Origin: Leptospiraceae bacterium | GTDB taxonomy: Bacteria > Spirochaetota > Leptospiria > Leptospirales > Leptospiraceae | Reading direction: 5' to 3' | Length of the DNA: 31,546 nt | NCBI GenBank assembly: GCA_027485405.1 | Contig: JAIXRB010000077.1 | Span: forward strand, 1 to 31,546 | Shown here: positions 17,763 to 24,018 of the stretch, piece after piece | How the letters are laid out: each line of letters opens with the position of its first letter | How positions within the stretch are numbered: the first letter of the stretch is position 1 | Program-made: the position numbers and the translations under genes | The notes under the pieces: generated by a model | What the model was told of the DNA's origin: nothing | Database searches by the model: none | What the model saw: the letters and a program-made list of their open reading frames with translations, nothing else

Positions 17763-17799
17763 TTGTGCGGTGTGCAAATTTGAATTGTGCACTGCACAA
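17763..17799 (+). promoter_or_regulatory. Palindromic operator pair upstream of phasin gene
   Basis: TTGTGCACTGCACAA at 17785-17799 is a perfect 15-bp palindrome (7-bp arms, 1-bp centre). A degenerate version, TTGTGCGGTGTGCAA, sits at 17763-17777, agreeing at 11 of 15 positions and starting 22 bp upstream, close to two helical turns. The pair covers the expected -10 and start site of the phasin promoter. TGC/GCA palindromes upstream of phasin genes are targets of the PHA-responsive repressor PhaR in proteobacteria; applying that here is inference. Confidence 0.6.
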
Positions 17800-17824
17800 A
17801 CAAAATCAAAACAAGGAAACGAAA

Positions 17825-18091
17825 ATGGAACAACAAATAAAAGACGGACTCAACTTTATCTTAGGAGCGGTTACATCCGTAAAAACAGAAGCAGAAACTG
17901 TGATCACAAAGATCAACTCTGACTTTCAAACTCTAGCGGCAAAAGGCGCGCAAGACCAAAGCGAACTTTCTGTTAACCTTAGAAAGTATTTACAAGACGG
18001 AGTTTCTCAGTTAGAAGCTCTTGTTGGAAAAGTAAACGCAACTGTAGAAGAAACTAAGCAAAAAGTAGCTTCTGCTACAAACAAAGGCTAA
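17825..18091 (+). CDS. Phasin-related small protein
   Basis: The 88-residue protein is almost entirely predicted amphipathic helix (KDGLNFILGAVTSVKTEAET, LRKYLQDGVSQLEALVGKV, ATVEETKQKVASA). It has no Cys or Trp and ends in an Ala/Lys-rich tail, as phasins and phasin-related proteins do. Phasins coat polyhydroxyalkanoate granules; short versions may have a more general helical-bundle role. The start is ATG 17825, with AAGGAA seven bases upstream; the open frame continues to 17684 but would run through the promoter. The gene stands alone, with its own strong -35/UP region, palindromic operator and a rho-independent terminator, so it is probably an abundant, regulated monocistronic mRNA. No PHA synthase is in the window. 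Confidence 0.75.
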   Translation: MEQQIKDGLNFILGAVTSVKTEAETVITKINSDFQTLAAKGAQDQSELSVNLRKYLQDGVSQLEALVGKVNATVEETKQKVASATNKG

Positions 18092-18105
18092 TCCAACCGC
18101 AGGGA

Positions 18106-18140
18106 CTCGGGAGACGAAAGTTTTCCGAGGCCTTTTTTTT
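18106..18140 (+). terminator. Rho-independent terminator of the phasin gene
   Basis: The stem CTCGGGAGA / TTTTCCGAG (five perfect pairs, then A-T and G-T pairs) closes a CGAAAG loop. It is followed after GCC by eight T residues (18133-18140). It begins 15 bp after the phasin stop codon. Confidence 0.8.
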
Positions 18141-18175
18141 CTTGACTTTCCCCAAATCCGAATATCCTGTTTCGG

Positions 18176-18553
18176 ATGAGAAAACCAAACCAAAAACCAA
18201 TCCTTGGCATTGGATGGCTGTTAGGCATCATCCTCCTGACATTCCAATGCGGAGCTCCGACCATGGGAATCCCCAGTTTTACCTTGGCTACCCGAGATTC
18301 GGCTAAAACTACAAAACTCGAGAAAGTTGGACCTGTGATAGAAGAAGAACTTTGCACCAAGCAAGCAGGGATCTTCTTTGCATGGGGTACTGCGGCACCT
18401 ACTCATGCTCAGCTAATCCAGCAAATCCTTGAAAGTAAAAATGCTGACGTCATTTTAGATGCGCAGTTGAAATCAAAAGTGATTGGATTTCCGTTAGTGT
18501 ATTTTGATAGTTGCGTCGTCGTAAAAGGCCAGCCCGCAAAGGTTTTGGATTAG
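18176..18553 (+). CDS. Small putative lipoprotein
   Basis: The 125-residue protein has a basic N-terminus (MRKPNQK), a hydrophobic segment (LGIGWLLGIILLTFQC) and a plausible spirochaetal lipobox TFQC with lipidated C25. The mature part has a Cys in EELCTKQ and another in FDSCVVVKG, 40-50 residues apart. I do not recognise the family with certainty; it resembles TRL-like small lipoproteins. The next gene (18563) encodes a lipoprotein with the same general pattern, and the two are 9 bp apart on the same strand. A weak promoter-like TTGACT (18142) and TATCCT (18163) would place transcription start almost at the ATG. Function unknown. Confidence 0.65.
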   Translation: MRKPNQKPILGIGWLLGIILLTFQCGAPTMGIPSFTLATRDSAKTTKLEKVGPVIEEELCTKQAGIFFAWGTAAPTHAQLIQQILESKNADVILDAQLKSKVIGFPLVYFDSCVVVKGQPAKVLD

Positions 18554-18562
18554 GAGATCAAT

Positions 18563-18904
18563 ATGAAAAAGGGAATTTTATTTGTAACTTTTGCTCTGTT
18601 TCTTTTGATCCAATGCACTGCCACAGTTGGCTTTAAAGAACCTACAAATCTCTCTACGAGATCGTCTGCCACTCGAAAGATGAAACCAATCAAGGTTGTT
18701 AGCTTTGAACAATGCAATTACATTTATGGGTTCTTGCCAAGCATTCAAGATCCAATGGAAATGTATGAAGGTGTTTTAGCCGAAGCAAAAAAAGTAGGTG
18801 GTAATGGAGTCATCGACTATCAGGTGCGCGGAGGAAAGCTTTTCTATGGCTTTTTTTATGCCAAAACCTGTTCTGAAGGAGTTGGAACGGCAGTCGCTTG
18901 GTGA
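18563..18904 (+). CDS. Small putative lipoprotein, possible paralogue of the preceding one
   Basis: The 113-residue protein starts with MKKGILFVTFALFLLIQC, a clear signal peptide with lipobox LIQC (C18). AGGAG lies 6-7 bases before the ATG. The mature protein pairs SFEQCNYIYGF with AKTCSEGVG and has a central helix (MYEGVLAEAKKVGGNGVIDYQV). This layout, Cys then aromatic/Gly strand, helix, VI-D-strand, second Cys and Gly-rich end, parallels the upstream protein (ELCTKQAGIFFAWG ... ADVILDAQL ... FDSCVVVKG). That suggests an old tandem duplication. Similar patterns occur in TRL-like lipoproteins. It sits 6 bp from the convergent cysteine-cluster gene. Function unknown. Confidence 0.7.
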   Translation: MKKGILFVTFALFLLIQCTATVGFKEPTNLSTRSSATRKMKPIKVVSFEQCNYIYGFLPSIQDPMEMYEGVLAEAKKVGGNGVIDYQVRGGKLFYGFFYAKTCSEGVGTAVAW

Positions 18905-18910
18905 ATCAGG

Positions 18911-19573
18911 TTAACTTTTCGAAAGATACTCTTCCATTCTAGTTTGAATGGAAGAGCAGTCGGGCAAAGGGTCCGAAAGAATTTCAAAAGAAGTCGGATA
19001 GAATGATTCAAGACTTTCCAATCTTTTTTTTAGAATCCTAAGTATTTCGGGCTCTAGAATTTCCAATCCCTCTGCTAAAGAGTATCCTTTACTTTGGATC
19101 CAAAGCTCTAAATACCCAATCAAAATATGGTCAGACGCTAGATGAGAATACTCAACTGAGGTCGTTGCGAGCTTTACAAAGAACTCTTCCCAAACCCTAG
19201 CAGTTGGTCTTTCTTTGTTTTTACAGTCATAGCCTTGGCAAATGCTTGCCCCATAAAAAGAGAAGTTTTGGCTTTTGGGATCGCCAGTGTAAATGGGGTG
19301 GATCATGCACCCAATCTTTTCATTTTCCACATAACCAAGAAAGGGACAGTTGTAGGTTGTCTCATCTTTCTTGGAAAGCTCTGATTCAATTCGTTCCCGA
19401 TTTTGGCGAAACTCTGCTACTGTATGTCGAACTTTAAAATCTACACTTTCTTTGAATTGTGAAGTTCTATCGGCTAGTAGATTTTTTATTCCTTCTGGTT
19501 TCATGTCCAAATTGAACAATCCACAGCAAGCTCCACAAGAATAGGATCCATTGGAAGGATTACAAAGACTCAT
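18911..19573 (-). CDS. Cysteine-cluster (YkgJ-type, CxxxCxxCC-like) protein
   Basis: The 220-residue protein has an N-terminal cluster C4, C13, C16, C17 (SLCNPSNGSYSCGACCGLF), then C76 (CPFLGY), C89 with H92 (GCMIHP), and C112 and C117 (CQGYDC). This is typical of YkgJ-type proteins annotated as zinc- or iron-chelating, and an iron-sulfur or Zn site is likely. The C-terminal half is helical and has no recognised domain. There is no signal peptide. Its ATG lies 8 bp after the CHAT protease stop codon, so it looks like the last gene of the sigma/CHAT unit. The biochemical role of the family is not well established. Confidence 0.75.
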   Translation of the reverse strand: MSLCNPSNGSYSCGACCGLFNLDMKPEGIKNLLADRTSQFKESVDFKVRHTVAEFRQNRERIESELSKKDETTYNCPFLGYVENEKIGCMIHPIYTGDPKSQNFSFYGASICQGYDCKNKERPTARVWEEFFVKLATTSVEYSHLASDHILIGYLELWIQSKGYSLAEGLEILEPEILRILKKRLESLESFYPTSFEILSDPLPDCSSIQTRMEEYLSKS

Positions 19574-19581
19574 AACAATAA

Positions 19582-21399
19582 CTATAACTTAGTTGATGCG
19601 AAGTTTTTTTCGAGAAAGCCTGGAAAAATAAGATCTAGATCCCCTTTCTCTTTCTTGTCGCGAACCAAAGCCGGAAACGGGATGATCTTCTTTTTGCCAA
19701 AGTGCACAGCAACAACGGAACCCTTCCATTCGTTTAAACCTTGTAGCCAAGAATCGGATGAATGCTCCGAAGCAAAGTAAGCTAGCCCTGGTTTTGTGCC
19801 TTTGAAAACATAGTGAGACTGAGAATTTTCAGAAACGACAACGATAGAGATTTTTTCGAACTCCGTTAAATCTGAGAGTAGATTGTGAATAAAAAACTCA
19901 AAAAGAATCAAATACGATTCAGGCTCCGCTTTGGGAAGCTGAGAGTCTCCCCATTCTTCCAGCCAATTTAAAATCTTTAAAATCACTTCTTTGTGGTTTT
20001 CCATGATTGGATACACTGATTCAAAAAAAGGAAGGATGTTTAGACGACGAAAATCCCAAAGGCAAGTAAACACCAAATCCCACCATTTTTTTAACGAAAG
20101 AGCATCATCCAAGTTATTTGGAATAGACTGACCCAATGAATGATAATGATGATCTGAGAATATGAGCATTCCCACTACTTTTGAAAAGGCTTCAAAAACC
20201 TGGATCATAGCAATCAGTTTGGTTTTGTGACTCGCGCCAGACTTCAAAAGCTCAACATAGCGGGAATAAGCGGAAACAAGTGGCGAAGGAAAGAAGCTAT
20301 CAGCCAAAGCAGGATTGAATCCCCTTCTTTCCATGGTCGTTAAGTTGTCCGTTGGAAAAATGTTGAAATTTGGATTTCCAAATAAGGAATAGTTTGCCCA
20401 AGTCAAATCATTGCTGTTGTTGTTTCGCCTAGCATACTCCTTAGCGAGAAAAAGAGACTCTCCCACTGATTTTTGTCCAAAAAGAAACGAGTAAAACCGA
20501 ATCGTAAAATCAATTGTGTTTTCGCTGTCAGGAATCTCCCAATTGGTTCCAATGAAGGTTTTGATTCCAGATGATAGAAATGCCCCCGCGTATTGGTTTA
20601 AGATGTTTGTATCTAAGGTTTTAGAACTACTTTTGGAAGACAGACAGGAGTTTGAAAACACCAAATCTGTTTTTATTCCTGTAGCTTTGATTTCTCTAGC
20701 TTTTAAGACTTTGTTGTCCGAGAGAAGCCAACCGTTTTCGAGTGAGTCGTCTGAAAAATGCAAATGCCCAGAGTAGTGTATCACATGTTTATCTTTGATA
20801 AGAGATAGCAGTTTTAGTTTGGTTACTTGTTTTCCACCAACAAACTCGAGTTCTAATGTCTTAGAAGAAATTCTCTGAGAAAGAATGGAAAACAACATTT
20901 CCCCTTCTTTCTGTGCCCCAGGTAGGTCTTCGGTTGGATCTGAAATAATCAACATTCGGATCTTATCTCGCTCTTGCGAAGGTGACGCATGCAAACCTCC
21001 CTTAACAGTCTTACCTATGTAAAATCGATCCGAGAGAAAGGAATTGCCATCGTGCAAAAGATCCCATGGAATGATTGCCAAACTTGGATCAATGTTGAAA
21101 TGTGCACTCTTGCTTCGAATAGTTCTTAGTTTTTCAATAATAGGTGCTGGGAAGAATTGATTGAAAAAGGTTTCGCCTAAAATGCGAAGCTCTTTCAAAA
21201 TGTTGGCGTTGATGTATTGGTTAGGTTGATTTAAAACAGCTTGGCTAACTTTGACTAGTTTGTTGACCTCACCTACATACTCAAGAATCAGATCATCATC
21301 TATTGTAGATTGTAAATGTGCCTCGTCGGTGGGAACATAGTTCTCAAACAGGTTGAAAACATTGATATTTTTAACTCTGTCAATGACTAGGGAAAGCAT
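19582..21399 (-). CDS. CHAT-domain (caspase-like) protease
   Basis: The 605-residue protein contains a CHAT peptidase domain at about residues 85-345. The family's PWDLLHDG block is at 111-118, ISDPTEDLPGAQKE at 152-165, the catalytic His region HYSGHLHF (H212 most likely) and the catalytic Cys in SNSCLSS (C252). The tail ...GAFLSSGIKTFIGTNWEIPD and WANYSLFGNPNF is typical of the domain. About 80 N-terminal residues and about 255 C-terminal residues have no recognised domain; there are no TPR repeats. CHAT enzymes are separase/caspase-clan cysteine proteases acting in regulated proteolysis or defence. The gene follows a sigma factor and an accessory protein on the same strand, 11 bp after the latter, suggesting cleavage of a regulator within the same system. 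The start context GGGATG is weak. Confidence 0.85.
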   Translation of the reverse strand: MLSLVIDRVKNINVFNLFENYVPTDEAHLQSTIDDDLILEYVGEVNKLVKVSQAVLNQPNQYINANILKELRILGETFFNQFFPAPIIEKLRTIRSKSAHFNIDPSLAIIPWDLLHDGNSFLSDRFYIGKTVKGGLHASPSQERDKIRMLIISDPTEDLPGAQKEGEMLFSILSQRISSKTLELEFVGGKQVTKLKLLSLIKDKHVIHYSGHLHFSDDSLENGWLLSDNKVLKAREIKATGIKTDLVFSNSCLSSKSSSKTLDTNILNQYAGAFLSSGIKTFIGTNWEIPDSENTIDFTIRFYSFLFGQKSVGESLFLAKEYARRNNNSNDLTWANYSLFGNPNFNIFPTDNLTTMERRGFNPALADSFFPSPLVSAYSRYVELLKSGASHKTKLIAMIQVFEAFSKVVGMLIFSDHHYHSLGQSIPNNLDDALSLKKWWDLVFTCLWDFRRLNILPFFESVYPIMENHKEVILKILNWLEEWGDSQLPKAEPESYLILFEFFIHNLLSDLTEFEKISIVVVSENSQSHYVFKGTKPGLAYFASEHSSDSWLQGLNEWKGSVVAVHFGKKKIIPFPALVRDKKEKGDLDLIFPGFLEKNFASTKL

Positions 21400-21410
21400 C
21401 CCTTATTAGC

Positions 21411-22115
21411 TTAGCCTGCGAGAAGCAAAAGGTCAACTGCTTTTGAAAAAGAATCCCCTTGGAATTCGATTGTGTAGTTGCCCGCTTTGAGACCCGAAAA
21501 ACTCAACTGCCCATCTCTTTCCACGTTACGAGACAGAATAAACCTGCCTTCTCGTTTCAAAGTAACTTGGTGAAAGGGCGTTTCTGAATTGCTTTGGGCT
21601 CTAATGCTAAGGAACACTTCGTCCGCCTTTTCCTTCACTATTTGATAATAGAAGGAAAAGCCTTGTTCCAGCTTTTCTTGAAAAATCACAAAGTTCTGAT
21701 CTTTACTTTCTGTATCGGAACCTGTTCGCATAATGGGCGCTGTGTGGGCATGCTGGGTCCAAACTTGAGGGTTTAAAAAACTGGTAATAGCTGATAAACC
21801 ATTCTCATAGATTCGTATGATGATTCCTTCTTTGCGAGCTGGTTTGTCCAGTTGCGACTGAACATATTGTAACAAGGATGGTGGAACTGGGATGGGATTG
21901 CGCTCTACTGCTTGCAAAGCCTTTGCGATGTCCAAGGCTTCGAAGAGTGGATGCTCCGAAATGAGCTGGTTTTGAATGGCACTTACCATTGATTCTTCCC
22001 AGTTTAAAAGTGCCTGGAAATCCTCTGGTTTTTGGATTAAATGCCCATGGATGTCGGATCCTTCGGCAAGGACTCGATTGAGCTCTTCAGAATGTGGATT
22101 GTTTTTCTCTGACAT
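21411..22115 (-). CDS. Accessory protein between sigma factor and CHAT protease
   Basis: I do not recognise this 234-residue protein. It has no signal peptide or membrane helix. The N-terminal half (1-95) is helical and acidic. The C-terminal half is beta-rich and ends in a small sandwich-like stretch (FHQVTLKREGRFILSRN, SFSGLKAGNYTIEFQG), like the carbohydrate-binding/Ig-type tails of proteins that accompany bacterial sigma factors and peptidases. Its position, 36 bp after the sigma gene and 11 bp before the CHAT gene, suggests an anti-sigma or adaptor role and a possible protease substrate; this is inference from order only. No Shine-Dalgarno sequence is obvious before its ATG. Confidence 0.65.
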   Translation of the reverse strand: MSEKNNPHSEELNRVLAEGSDIHGHLIQKPEDFQALLNWEESMVSAIQNQLISEHPLFEALDIAKALQAVERNPIPVPPSLLQYVQSQLDKPARKEGIIIRIYENGLSAITSFLNPQVWTQHAHTAPIMRTGSDTESKDQNFVIFQEKLEQGFSFYYQIVKEKADEVFLSIRAQSNSETPFHQVTLKREGRFILSRNVERDGQLSFSGLKAGNYTIEFQGDSFSKAVDLLLLAG

Positions 22116-22151
22116 TTGATGCGCTACCTAGATACTGAGACGAGAATTCGA

Positions 22152-22583
22152 TTAAGAACCCAACAAAGGCAATGCCCGTTTCTGCATTTTTTCAATGATT
22201 CGAATCAAGGCAACACTCACTCCACCCTCGGAAATGCCTAGAAGCTTGGCGATTTCTTTGTAAGGTGTGCGGACTAGAAAGTGCCCTTTTTGCTTCTTTT
22301 CGATCAGTTTGCGTCGTTGTTCGTACTTCTTTTGTAGAGAATGTTCAAATCGGTCCAAAAATCGAAGGGATTCGGGGTCCTTTGACTTGGAAACCTTCTC
22401 AATCTGGGACTTTAAATCTATGATACTGAGGTACAAGGAAGTGATCTTGTCTTCCATTTCAATGTTTTCAGCTTCACGGATAGAGAGAATCTCTCGGAAT
22501 CTTAAGATCTCTACTTGCAAATCAACCAAACCCAAACCCGATTTGTCGGCCAAGTAATTCAGCTCTTCGCGATCTAGATGCAG
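22152..22583 (-). pseudogene. Sigma-70 region 4 half, downstream of the in-frame amber codon
   Basis: Read in the same frame as the region-2 gene, the codons directly after TAG give LHLDREELNYLADKSG, then a long charged helix (EILSIREAENIEMEDKITSL, RFLDRFEHSLQKKYEQRRK). The end is a helix-turn-helix, YKEIAKLLGISEGGVSVALI, like sigma region 4. The first possible separate start is a TTG at 22553, 31 codons from the previous open segment and without a ribosome-binding site. I therefore read 22152-23066 as one sigma factor gene of about 304 codons interrupted once. Either the gene is inactivated, the amber is suppressed or read through, or it is a sequence error. The linker between regions is unusually long and coiled-coil-like. 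Confidence 0.7.
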
Positions 22584-23066
22584 CTAATAGATAAAAGACA
22601 GTTTAAAAATAACTCGGCTCTCGATTTTGACATCGCGCAAAACCTCTTGGAAATGTTCCGAAATTTCTTCCGCTTCTCGCTGTTTGTCCAAGCGCAGGTC
22701 TGGTTCGTCTTCAATAGTAGAATACTCGACTCCGTCCTTGTTTACTTTTTGGATTGAAGTCATCTTCAATTCTCGTTTCGTCCTTTGCCAGTCGATGAGC
22801 AAATTGCGTAGAACGGAATAAAACCAGGTTTTAAAACTAGATTTTCCGACAAAGCTATGAAAGCGTTTGCCTGACTTGAGCCTTTCAAAAGCATAGATAT
22901 AGAAATCTGAGGCATCGTCTTCGGAAAGATGAAAAACTCGAATTGGAAAGTTGTAAATGTCTTGGGAATAAAGCTCGAAAAACCGCTTTAAGGCGGTAGT
23001 TTCACCGGTGCCACAGTGTTGCACTAAGCCTAGAATTTCGTCGCTGGATAGGGCAAGGTTCCCCAT
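22584..23066 (-). CDS. Sigma-70 family factor, region 2 half (ends at amber codon)
   Basis: The 160-residue product has a clear sigma region 2: ALKRFFELYSQDIYNFPIRV, then SEDDASDFYIYAFERL, then FKTWFYSVLRNLLIDWQR, the core-binding and -10 recognition helices. The protein stops at FKLSFIY, exactly where region 4 would begin, because of TAG at 22584-22586; the same frame continues with a region-4 helix-turn-helix. Alone, a region-2 protein could bind core polymerase but would lack -35 contact. It is the first gene of the unit sigma, accessory protein, CHAT protease and cysteine-cluster protein. The ATG has no visible Shine-Dalgarno sequence; a TATAAT on this strand (23069-23074) ends just before it. 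The gene is divergent from the M23 peptidase gene by 24 bp. Confidence 0.8.
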   Translation of the reverse strand: MGNLALSSDEILGLVQHCGTGETTALKRFFELYSQDIYNFPIRVFHLSEDDASDFYIYAFERLKSGKRFHSFVGKSSFKTWFYSVLRNLLIDWQRTKRELKMTSIQKVNKDGVEYSTIEDEPDLRLDKQREAEEISEHFQEVLRDVKIESRVIFKLSFIY

Positions 23067-23090
23067 AAATTATATATAGGAGTAGGCTCC

Positions 23091-24017
23091 ATGACTCGTA
23101 AATTAGCAAGTTTTCTTTTATTTTTTGTTTTGGTTTGTAGCTTTTTTTTAAAAACCCCTTTGAGTAGCGAGGCTTCTCAACTCAATTTTGAATGGCCAGT
23201 ACCCATTTCTGGGCTTTCTGAACTGATCACCAGCACGTTTGGTGAATCTCGAATGGACCACTACCACAACGGCTTGGACATTTCTTCCGTAAACCAGCCC
23301 ATTTCTGCATTGGAGGCGGGTCAGATCCTCTATTCCCATTACAAAGAAGACAATCCTTTTGAAGACGAAAGAGGCTCAGGAAACATTGTATGGCTTTCTC
23401 ATTCTGGTGGCTATATCAGTGGATACTACCACCTAGCGGGCAGTAGACATGAAAATATCCGAAAAAAAACCGATCTTGAAAAAGGAGAAACTCTAGGATA
23501 CTCAGGAAACACTGGGCACTCAACGGGTGGACACTTACACTTTGTTCTCGGAAAAGACTTTGGAAAGACCCTTCTTGACCCTATGGCATATTTACCGCCT
23601 ATCGAAGACAATATGCCACCTCAAATCGCTAGTTTACTAATCCATGTGGGTGATTCTAAAACCAATATCAATGACGGAGATGCCATCAATGTCTCGACTA
23701 CATTTCCACTTACTGTTTCCATCATAGATGCTGGAGTCAAAAAGAGCCAACGTCGAGGGGTTCAATCCGTCAAATTTACGTTCAATGGCGAGAACATAAA
23801 AGAAGCCTCTTTTTCCAGTTTGCGATTTGAAAACGGAAAATGGCTCACCACCAATGGATTGACGTTTGAAGACCTTTTTTTCAAAGACAGATACCTAGTT
23901 GGCAATTTGAATTTGCGTGCAGGGGAAAACCAAATCAAAGTGACTGCCTCTGATTTTAAAGGATTAAAAGCCGAACGATCTTTTGGGTTTACTGTTCAGA
24001 GACTTGCTACGAAGTAG
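23091..24017 (+). CDS. M23 family metallopeptidase (LytM-type)
   Basis: This 308-residue exported peptidase should cut peptidoglycan cross-links, or regulate such cutting. The signal peptide is about residues 1-28 (hydrophobic FLLFFVLVCSFFL, then SSEAS). The LytM domain spans about 45-165, with Zn ligands H59 and D63 in HNGLD and H150 in GGHLHF; H114 (YYHLAG) and H148 are catalytic-type residues. All key residues are present, so it is probably active. The C-terminal 120 residues are a beta-rich, Ig-like region (FPLTVSIIDAG, LRAGENQIKVTASDFKG). AGGAG (23078-23082) precedes the ATG by 8 bases. Its promoter must lie in the divergent sigma gene. It converges on dnaE with 1 bp between stop codons. 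Confidence 0.9.
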   Translation: MTRKLASFLLFFVLVCSFFLKTPLSSEASQLNFEWPVPISGLSELITSTFGESRMDHYHNGLDISSVNQPISALEAGQILYSHYKEDNPFEDERGSGNIVWLSHSGGYISGYYHLAGSRHENIRKKTDLEKGETLGYSGNTGHSTGGHLHFVLGKDFGKTLLDPMAYLPPIEDNMPPQIASLLIHVGDSKTNINDGDAINVSTTFPLTVSIIDAGVKKSQRRGVQSVKFTFNGENIKEASFSSLRFENGKWLTTNGLTFEDLFFKDRYLVGNLNLRAGENQIKVTASDFKGLKAERSFGFTVQRLATK

Positions 24018-24018
24018 A

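Noticed and set aside
17707..17799. N-terminal extension of MtnA to 17799
   Set aside because: The added 31 residues do not resemble the family and cover the divergent phasin promoter and operator; ATG 17706 gives the usual N-terminus.
17684..17824. Longer phasin starting at 17684
   Set aside because: It would translate through the UP element, the -35 box and the palindromic operator; ATG 17825 has a well-placed AAGGAA.
22152..22553. Independent helix-turn-helix protein starting at TTG 22553
   Set aside because: There is no ribosome-binding site, and the frame is continuous with the upstream sigma region 2 apart from one TAG; sequence before the TTG (LHLDREELNY) also looks like protein.
22584..22586. 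Reassigned TAG codon in this organism
   Set aside because: TAG ends cobT, cobS and the 11894-13009 gene at sensible positions, so it functions as a stop elsewhere in the window.
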